From Trametes villosa (taxonomy: Eukaryota; Basidiomycota; Agaricomycetes; Polyporales; Polyporaceae): a DNA stretch of 64,000 bases. The notes under the pieces were generated by a model that did no database searches, was not told the DNA's origin, and saw nothing but the letters and a program-made list of their open reading frames with translations. The position numbers and the translations under genes are program-made. Each line of letters opens with the position of its first letter. The stretch's first letter is position 1. Positions 56,374-64,000 of the stretch are shown here, piece after piece. Location of the stretch: positions 124,001 through 188,000 of the forward strand of contig PUDQ02000080.1 of assembly GCA_002964805.2 (NCBI GenBank), read 5' to 3'.

Positions 56374-57601
56374 CGCGAATCGTCGTTCGGTTTGGCTTCG
56401 TTCACTGGTACCGCGACGATAGCTCAGCTCAGGGGGGTTCACTGGGCAGGTCGGCGCGTCCCGGGGTTAGAACGGGCTGGTGAGAGGGCAAGTACGGAGT
56501 CAACGTGCGACGTCTCTGCATATCTACGGAGAACTCAACGTGGGTGACGTGATAGCAGGCGGAAGCTGCGCTCGAAGCGGAAGGTGTACGCAACGACGCA
56601 GCCTGCACAGCCCCCGCCTGTATCCGCCGCCACCGATCGGCGGCCATGACGTGTTTGCGAGCGGCGAGCCTACCGCCGCTCTATCGCCTTCGGGCGGAGA
56701 CACGGGCGGAACGACCAAGGAAGAGTCCACGAAGGGTATAGTTCTATTTTGAGAGGTAACAAGAGACAATCGCAAGCATCAGTAGAACGCTAGTCAGGAT
56801 GCGAAGCAGTACTTGAGATCTTGAGAGTCCAGAAGATGAGACGTAACAACAGCGAGAAAGAAAAGGAAACGTCGCAAGTCGTCAAGACATTAAGGCCCCG
56901 TTCGGACGCCGGGATAAGACTAGGGTTACCCGCCAAAATCGCTGTCTATAGACAGACCGTCGATAGACCGCATAGCCTCAATCCCGACCGACGGCCGGAA
57001 CCTTGGAGCGGGGATTGGAGAAATTGGCGCTGCGACCGGGCTAGTACACGCATGAGCGCGAGATCTACCCAGCTCGATAATCCTATCCCGCTCCGCATTG
57101 ACAAGATCTGCTCCACCAGTCTACGAGATTTAGTCTTACCCTACTCTTATCCCGGTGTCCGAACGGGGCCTAAAGGGGGAAAAATGAACAGAGCTTTTGG
57201 AACTCGACATGAGGACGTCACGGTCAGAGGCGAGCATGCTACAGATGAAGGGAAGGCGGAAGGCGAATCAAGGACGAAAAACAAGAGCGATCCTACCTCG
57301 TCAAACACAATCGTGCGCGGTGCACACAACAGAAGAGACAACAAGCCAACAACACAAGTAGCTACTGCAAGCCAGAGCGCGCGCGTCCGTCCATGCCGAG
57401 TCCAGGAAACCATACGAGGCGAGCAGGCGAGGGATGGGGTGTATGATGTGTGTGTTGCGATAGCGTGGGCGGGTGTGCCAAAGGACAGAACAGAGAGTAT
57501 CAAAAACCGAAACCAAGGTCCATGCGTCCTCCAGCCTATATGTCATGCGTCTCCTCTCCTCCTCATCTCCTGCTGCGCTCCTCCATCGGCGCCCGGTGCG
57601 G
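56374..57601. other. Intergenic region with a MITE, between hydrolase and copper radical oxidase
   Basis: About 1.2 kb; the only structure seen is the 277-bp inverted-repeat element at 56894-57170. The remainder toward 57601 is the 3' flank of the oxidase gene. Confidence 0.45.
56894..57170. mobile_element. MITE of PIF/Harbinger type, 277 bp
   Basis: The left end GGCCCCGTTCGGACGCCGGG and the right end (complement GGCCCCGTTCGGACACCGGG) continue as near-perfect inverted repeats for about 38 bp (ATAAGACTAGGGTTA against ATAAGAGTAGGGTAA). The element is flanked on both sides by TAA (56891-56893 and 57171-57173), the 3-bp target duplication typical of PIF/Harbinger. It has no open frame, so it is non-autonomous. 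Confidence 0.85.
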
Positions 57602-60071
57602 TCAATACGGCCCGCGCGTCTGGTTCGTCGACATCCGTGGCGCGTTCTGGTGGTAGGGGTCGAACTCCGCGCTCGCCGTCCGCGGCTCGTCGTAGTACGG
57701 CGAGTTGAGGCTGAGCGTACTCGCGTTCGCGCCCCACGTCGTGCTCCCGTTAGCCTGTGAGAGCGGCATGAAAGCACTCGAGTCAGAACTCCGCAGTCCA
57801 CCGCCACCCCCTGCACGCGCGCCAGAGACAGCTCCGCCCGCGCCCCCAGGCGCCGCACCCATCGGGTATGAAAGCGACGACGCCTGCTGGGCGGCCGCGC
57901 GCCTCCGCCGTGCCATCCAAATGCCAAAACCCGCACCGAGAATGCCGACGGCCGCAATCGCCGCGATGATCCCCCCCACAATCGCGCCCGTGTGCGACGA
58001 CGACGCGCCGTTGTTGCCCTTTGAGCTGCTGCCGCTGTCCGTGTTCGTCGAGCTGCTGCCCGACCCTGTCGCGCCGTCCAGACGCACGCTTGCGGGCAGG
58101 ACAGACGCGTCCTTCGTGGGCTGCGTCTCGATGTTGCCAGAGCCGACGATGACGTACGAGCCGTTGCTGGGAATGCCGGCGACGGTGACGAAGAGCAGAG
58201 CCGGGCCGGGCTGGAACAAGTTCGGGTTAGGAGGGAGCTGAGCGACGTGCAGGGTGATCGAGCCGTCTTTGTTGACGGAGTACGTGTTGTTGAGCTGCAT
58301 TGCGCGCTGGCCCATGTTCATCGCGTGAGTCGTCCAGCCACCACGGATGAGGACAACAGTGGTGTTCTCAGCAGCGTCGTTAGCCGCGCCAGAGTAAGCC
58401 GAAGCCGGGACAGTGAGGTCGAACGAGTCACCACCGTACGAGAGGGTCTTCGGCGCACCGGTGTACGTAGGACGGTTGGTGGCAGCGAAGTAGTGAGGGT
58501 AGAAGATCTCGGCCTTGTACGTCGTGGGGAAGATGGTGGTGAGGTTGACGTCGACGTTGGGGTTCGAGCCGGCGATGATGACGGACGCGTCAGGCAGGAG
58601 CAGAGCCGACGAGTGGTAGAGACGGGGGATGGGCGAGGTGTCGAAGCCAGTGGTCGTCCAGCGCTGGCCCTTCGGTGCACGAGGGTTGTAGAGAGCAGGC
58701 TGGCCAACGGGCTCGGCGGCGAGAGACATACCCAGAGGCATCTGGAGAGTGTTTAGGGTGCGGTCGGCGTAGCCAGCGGTACCGTTCGCGCCACCGTTGA
58801 CGACGAGCATGGTGAGATCAGGGAGCGCAATGAACTGGCCCATCGTGCGGCCGCCGTTGGGCAGGTCGTCGTCCTCAACGTAGTCGACAGCAGACCCGTC
58901 CTTGGGCTCAGGCGTGATGGTGTGGCACTTCTTCGACGAAGGGATAGTCCACGTGTCGGCGAAAGGCCAGGAGTAGTTACCCCACTGGGTGTCGTCCATG
59001 TAGATACCGCCGCAGAAGATAACCGTCGGGGTGTAGTCGTTGTCGGGCGTGAGGGGCAGCATCGCGTTGGCACCGGAAGCAGGGTAGACGCGCACGATCT
59101 GGTCGGGCATGTCAGGGAGCTCAGTCTCCTGGTTCTGGATGGGGTCCCAGAGCACTGAGAAGCAGCGTTAATAAAGGTCACTTATGCGATAATCCGATGA
59201 CGCACTCGTCGAGTAGTTCGCCTGCACGAGCATCTTCCCGGAGGGCATGAGGTACAGCAGAGGGTAGGAGTTCAAACCCGAGGTCTTGACGATGAACGGC
59301 GAGACCTGCTCTTGCCTGCCGTTGGCAGGGAAGAACTCGTACGTCGGGTTCGCGGCACCACCCTCGGTCGCAGGGTCGACGTTGGGGTAGTTACGATTGA
59401 TGTAGCCACCGTTCGTGAAGCCACCAACGAGGACGATGGTACCGTCACCCAGAGGCTCGGCTCCGGAGTACCACCGCTGCGACTGCATGGAGAGCTGCGA
59501 GGAGTTGTCGAACCACTGGCAGTCGGCAGAGGAGAAGTCGTCTGAGCTTGTGCAGGGCTTGAGGATACGGATACCCTTGGTACCGTCATAGTCGCCGTAG
59601 GTGGTGTCGTAAGTGCCCTGGAAGGGGTTTCCGGGAGGCGTCTGGTCACCGATGTTGCCACCGGGGCCGATGGCACCGTTACCACCGAAAGTGGCGAAGG
59701 AGCCGTTAGGCAAGTGCATGCCCGACGCGCAGAAGACGTTGGTGGTGACGCCCATCGTCTCCGCCTTGCGGGAAGCGATGTCGTAGACGGCGCCCATGGC
59801 GGGGAAGTTGTTGAACTTGGCCTCGTTACCTTCTGACTTGTCGAGGATGTACACCTTCTCCTCGTTGCCCAGGAACATCTGGAGCGCAGCAGAAAATGCG
59901 GCCGGACGTGAGAAGCGCGCGCAGCATGGCGACGACTGGAAGACGCACCATCATCGCGCTGACTTGTGTGTTGCCGCCATCTTCAAACTGCCCCGCCTTG
60001 TGCGTCTGCGCGACGGCGGTGGATACCGTGCCGAGGAAGAGGGCCAGCAGCAAACGCTGGCTGTTGATCAT
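57602..60071 (-). CDS. Membrane-anchored copper radical oxidase (glyoxal oxidase type, AA5_1)
   Basis: Exons 60071-59949, 59878-59206 and 59154-57602 (phases 0 and 1) give 782 residues. A signal peptide (MINSQRLLLALFLGTVSTAV) leads to the glyoxal-oxidase fold: VFCASGMHLPNGSFATFGGN carries the Cys of the Tyr-Cys cofactor, GFDTSPIPRLYHSSALLLPD a copper-ligand Tyr-His pair, and GGWTTHAMNMGQRAMQLNN the C-terminal His ligand. After the catalytic domain comes a Ser/Gly stalk, a transmembrane helix (TGAIVGGIIAAIAAVGILGA), then MARRRRAAAQQ and a Tyr/Asn/Pro-rich cytosolic tail ending NQTRGPY. The family oxidises aldehydes or similar small substrates and makes hydrogen peroxide, here presumably at the cell surface. 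The membrane anchor places it with the cro-type rather than the secreted enzymes. Confidence 0.93.
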
Positions 60072-62327
60072 GGTGAAAACGGATTAGGGAGACGAGGAGA
60101 TGGGAGGTTGTAGGCTAGGTCGAGGAATATATGGGATGAGTACTTCTGGCGTCCTGGCTAGGCAAGCTAAAGGAGAGTGGAGGACGGAAGCCGTGCGTGG
60201 ACGAGGCGGGCGGTGGTGGTGAGGGAGAGGGGAGGGAGGGGCGGAGGGGTGGTAACGTTGAGTGCACCGCAAACGCCAGCTTTCTCCTTATACATTTCCC
60301 CCACGCGTCCCAGCCCCTTACCTAAGCACTGCCGAGCGCGCACACCCCCGCTTGGGCGCCTCGCACTCCCGCCAACCGTCCGCCAACGATCTCTCGGTCG
60401 GCCGCGACTGAGCTCGACCGCCGCGGAGACCAACATCACCACAGCCGGCGTCGTCCCACCCGCCCTTGTCTTCGCTATCCGAGGGCCCGTGCGCACCGTC
60501 CGCGACGACGAGCCCTGGACAAAAGTGAAGGACCCCTCTTGTTCTGCGCGCCGGCCGTCGGCACCCGGAGGGGCTCTCTCGGCCTCTTGGGCCGCGCTCG
60601 GCCAAGGTAAAATTAGACCGTGTGTGTATGTATAGCACTCCCTCTGCCCCTCCGTCCATCGTTGCTCCTCTTCGCAGCACCGTTCACCTCTGCGGAACCC
60701 ATCGTCATAGACCACCCCAAAAGAGGCCCTGCCACACTATCTGTTCAGCCGGGCAAATGCACCTTGATTCCACCCGTGACACTCCGCGATCACTGACGGG
60801 CCCCCTCCGCGAACCGCCCCGGCGTATTTGATGCATATTTCGGGAGGACCGCGAAGGACGCCTTCAGCATCCCGGGCGATGCTCGTCTTCATTTTGCCGC
60901 CGTCGCAACCGACGCACCGCGTCCTCGACGCGGAGTAACGCGGAACTTCCTCACACGGAACTCTGTCACCGCGTCGCGTGTCTTCTCGGAACTCCCCCCT
61001 CGTCCCAACGCCGAGTGCGGCAAACCGCAATCTGACAAAACCCTCTTCCTTCCCTTCCCGCAAAATAGCCTCGCATCACGATTTGGCTGTGCGCGCAAGG
61101 CGCGCGGGGCCCGCGCGCACGCACCCAGCACTGGCGCAAGTCTACAGGGGGCGATCTTTGTTGTCAACGACTTCAAATCAGATCTGTCGATCGTCATGCA
61201 CGTACAGATTCACTTGTCTTTCTCGTACGGCGACACATACTCTGTGATCAAGCGCACCGGGACCACGCCCAACCCACGCACAACACTGCAGCTGAATGCG
61301 CCTATGCTCGCCTTCCGCGGTTGACTCTCCTCACGCTCACGGCGTGTTGTCGGCCCCAATGCACAGAACCCGGCATTCATTTTGGCTCTTGCGCAGCGCT
61401 CGCTGTCAATCCACGGACGACAAATGTGGACAGGGTGCGTGCTGCATGACATGGACTTGGACGTCATTCATGACAGGTTCCTGGCGCGCATCAGTCACTT
61501 TCTGCACCCATGTCAGTAGATACATACACACAGTCTCTCGCGGAGGCTATAGGGATATCGGCGGGCTTGCCGAGACTTCGCGCCCACAATATTGCGTCCA
61601 ATGCATAGTCAAATAAACGTTGACACTACCTGGCATAGAGGTTCACGCGTTCACGAGCATGCTCCATCTCTCGCTCGTTCTCTGGCGACATGGCTGATCA
61701 AGTCTCGCTACACATGACTGACGATCTTCAGAATACAGCCAAGCTCATCCGGGCCTAAGTATGGCGACCTCGTATGAACAGAAAAGTTTGAGACCGGTCC
61801 TCTTGCAAGAATTCGGTGAGTAATTCAGTTGTCCATCGTGACGGATGTGTGTAGCTGACTAGTGAAAACATAGCGAAAGGTTGAATCGTTTACGCACTTG
61901 CGACTACCCCAGGTGCCCGCGGCTTGCCACAAGATCACGACTCGAAGGTATAGCAAGTCCTCCTCGACCCCCTCCCCGGTGCGCCCGTACTCTCTTTCTT
62001 CAGGCGTGCATACTTCACGTCCCCGGCGATCTACAGCCTACCCTGCATGATCTGTCCTGCAGATCCCCTTCACCAAGCTCGGGCTCCTCGGGCTCGATCG
62101 AACACCCTCCTGCCAGCAACCAATACCACGCGAAAGTGACAGAACGACGTCACCGACTCGAAGACCGACGCCCTTCCTTCCCAACTCGGTTTCCGCCCAA
62201 CTCTCGTCAGCCCCGATCGCTCAGAGTATATATTCTCGTGACCGCCCACATCCGCCCTTCACCTACCTTGCCCCCAAACCACCATCACCTAGCACCCGCT
62301 TGACGCGTACTGCCACAGCCTACCACC
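60072..62327. other. Intergenic region between the copper radical oxidase and the small inverted-repeat gene
   Basis: About 2.25 kb. The first 250 bp are the GC-rich 5' flank of the oxidase, with a long pyrimidine-rich stretch. 60300-62040 shows no supported gene. From 62045 on it is the duplicated promoter of the small gene, with TATATAT at 62227-62233. Confidence 0.45.
62225..62236 (+). promoter_or_regulatory. TATA box of the small inverted-repeat gene, copy 2
   Basis: GAGTATATATTC about 100 bp before the ATG at 62328, conserved with copy 1. Confidence 0.65.
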
Positions 62328-63190
62328 ATGTCCTCCACCACCTCTACCTCTACCTCCACCCCCGCACCCCTCAAGGTGCACTTCACCCTCCCCACCCTCC
62401 CCAAGTCGTCCGAGCGCAGGCAGCTCCGGTCGCCCCCTCCCAAGTCCAAGGCCAAGCTCTTCGCCCGCGCCCCCGCGCCCGCCCCCAAGGCCCACGCGCG
62501 CCCGGCGATCCGCAAGCTCGACGACGGCCACCGCGTCGAGGGCGGCTGGCCCCCGGTCCCCGGCTTCTCGCCCCCCGTGTACACGCTGCTCTCCCTCGCG
62601 GACGCGCGGTCGCGCGACGAGATTGTTCATCGTATGTTCCCTACTCGCGTTTGAGGGGCCCGTGCTCTCTTTCTTTTCTCCGGTGGCGGCTGGGTGAAGG
62701 GCCTGATCAACCCTGGGGATCCCCGCCGTCACTGTTCGCTTTCTTTGTTTTGCTTCGCGGGATGTGCTCTGTTTTGTTCGTTGCTGCTCGGTTTTCCCCA
62801 TACAGCTGCCATATTCAGGACGAGGACGAAGACGACTCGACATGGGCGCGACACTCGACCGGACCTCGACATCGACTGGCCCTCTGGACCTAGCGTGGAC
62901 GAGACTGACGGAGGGGCTTGGATCACCCCCGGGATGTCAGCCTCCAGACGCCCGTCCTGGCTGCTCATCGCGACCGAGGTGAGTTCGAACGTCTAAGTTC
63001 GCCGCGACCGTTGCTGACGTCGAGTGACCGCCAACAGATGCATTTCGTCGGTGTGCATATGGTCGGTACGTGGGTGGTGCCGGAGGCACTTGTGGTATGG
63101 GGGAGAGATGGCGCCCTCTCCTTCATACTGCTTGTCGTCGCTGGCACTTGCCCGAGCGGGGGAGGGGGCCTGGTACCCTCCCTCGCATGA
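62328..63190 (+). CDS. Uncharacterised protein of about 209 residues (inverted-repeat copy 2)
   Basis: Exons 62328-62631, 62806-62978 and 63038-63190 join in phases 1 and 0. The first exon differs from copy 1 at only a few residues (MSSTTSTSTSTPAPLKVHFT, then GHRVEGGWPPVPGFSPPVYT). The second exon uses an acceptor 13 bases upstream of the one aligned with copy 1, which restores the GPSVDETDGGAWITPGM frame after a small indel. The third ends RDGALSFILLVVAGTCPSG. The middle reads Arg/Thr-rich (IFRTRTKTTRHG), which may be the result of the indel. The product is therefore plausible but may be altered. Function unknown. Confidence 0.5.
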
Positions 63191-63588
63191 ATTCGCAGAA
63201 GATGAGTCGCTTTTCCTTCCCTGCAATCGCACTATGCTCACTTCCTGCAGTCCCCTTGCCATCCTACAGTCCGCGTTCATGTTCCATCTTGTCCGTCTCC
63301 ACTTTCCCTGTCGTGCTTGTGTTGTCAGCGTGGTGGTTTCCAGTCTCTGTCCCGCGGTGTGGTGTGTGGCTGAACGGCCAGCGAGAGGGGTAAGGCCTGC
63401 TCCTCTCGTTGATCGTCCCGCCATACATCATACCATTTGCGGGTGTTCGTGCCATGTCTCTCGTGTGTCGCAACCTGTACGTCTGGCAGGAATCAAATGC
63501 AGCCTCGTCGCCCACGGGCGCCTATTCTTGGGGAGGGGGGCGCTCTCCGTTGGCATACCGTGTGCGTGTAAGAAATCTGGGCGATCGT

Positions 63589-64000
63589 TCATTCTTTGCG
63601 TGTATTCTGCGACAAGAGCCACCTGATGCCATCCTTGATATCGCTGGTGAACTTCTTCGCGAGCGCGGTCTCCGGGAAGACGCTGTGGAAGTTGTGCGGG
63701 GCACCGGTGTATCTGCGTGAACCGACGCCATCCTTTAGCAATCCTCGACGTTTAAATGAAGGCGCACGTACGTATCGAGTCGGGTAGGCACCCCGGCAGC
63801 TTTTAACTTCTCCGCGTACAGCAGGCCCATATCGCGCGCCGGGTCATGTCCGCACACCTGCATGTATACCGGCGGGAGCGCCTTGAACGAGTCCAGAGGA
63901 TGGAGCAGAGGCGAAAAGTCGGGGTCGAAGGGAGGCGCTCGCACGAGTCCTGCATAGATGTGGGGAATAATCCCTCGAATGAGTGACCCAGGTAGCGGAG
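63589..64000 (-). CDS. Alpha/beta hydrolase fold-3 (HSL-type) protein, C-terminal part
   Basis: The gene enters from the right edge: exon from beyond 64000 to 63772, a 59-nt intron (GTACGT...CGCAG), then 63712-63589 to the stop. It reads FDPDFSPLLHPLDSFKALPP, VYMQVCGHDPARDMGLLYAE (catalytic Asp region; HDPARD fits GxxDxLxDE-like), KLKAAGVPTRLDTYTGAPHN and FHSVFPETALAKKFTSDIKD. The His of GAPHNFH is the catalytic histidine of hormone-sensitive-lipase-type esterases. The HGGG and GDSAGG motifs lie outside the window. Confidence 0.88.

Larger units (their letters stand above)
62045..63435 (+). repeat. Inverted repeat, right arm
   Basis: Inverse of 49210-50700 (see that entry). The two arms are about 11.3 kb apart and enclose the CFEM gene, the uncharacterised gene, the hydrolase and the copper radical oxidase. 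Confidence 0.8.

Noticed and set aside
57705..59158. Open frames on + and other frames across the copper radical oxidase
   Set aside because: Antisense frames within a well-supported coding exon.
1..64000. CRISPR arrays, ribosomal RNA genes, bacterial operons
   Set aside because: None found; all genes are of spliced fungal type.

Overview
The window is nuclear DNA of a filamentous basidiomycete, most likely a wood-decay Agaricomycete. It is GC-rich, and almost every gene is split by GT-AG introns of about 45-75 nt with CTNAC-type branch sites. The gene content (an OPT peptide transporter, a copper radical oxidase, a CFEM protein and single-pass mucin-like proteins) fits that group. No tRNA, rRNA or CRISPR was seen.

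Layout: (1) 0-10.5 kb, mostly conserved genes: the 5' end of a ubiquitin-conjugating enzyme, a GTPBP1/2 N-terminal-like protein, an OPT transporter of about 28 exons, and the U3 snoRNP WD40 protein UTP7. (2) 9-23 kb, an accessory island made by a direct tandem duplication of about 7.1 kb. Each copy carries a UTP7 end, two mucin-like membrane protein genes on the + strand and an acidic-protein gene on the - strand. The second UTP7 and the first acidic-protein gene are dead. (3) 23.7-26.5 kb, three tandem copies of a small cysteine-rich gene. (4) 26.6-44.2 kb, a conserved block: DNA2 (-), a divergent kinase-like gene (+), an unknown gene (-), the SEA/GATOR2 subunit MTC5/WDR59 (-), the INO80 subunit IES6 (+) and the Pumilio protein PUF6 (+). 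(5) 44.4-52.6 kb, a second accessory island with three more mucin-like membrane proteins on the - strand, one of them with a signal peptide and an eight-cysteine CFEM domain, plus a small two-copy gene. (6) 53.7-64 kb: an uncharacterised gene, an alpha/beta hydrolase, a membrane-anchored glyoxal-oxidase-type copper radical oxidase, the second copy of the small gene in inverted orientation, and the 3' end of an HSL-type hydrolase.

The main new observation is a seven-member paralogous family of type I/III single-pass proteins spread over both islands. Each has a Ser/Thr/Pro-rich ectodomain, one transmembrane helix followed by Arg residues, a conserved cytoplasmic amphipathic segment (LPV-D/E-LA-x-x-I/V-M-A core) and a C-terminal PPAY/LPAY motif. 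PPxY is the classical ligand of WW-domain proteins such as the ubiquitin ligase Rsp5/NEDD4. The family looks like a rapidly duplicating set of cell-surface sensors or adaptors. Two MITE-like elements with terminal inverted repeats, a 2-2.7 kb tandem duplication (44.4-49 kb), a 1.4 kb inverted repeat about 11 kb apart and a 182-bp tandem repeat were also found.
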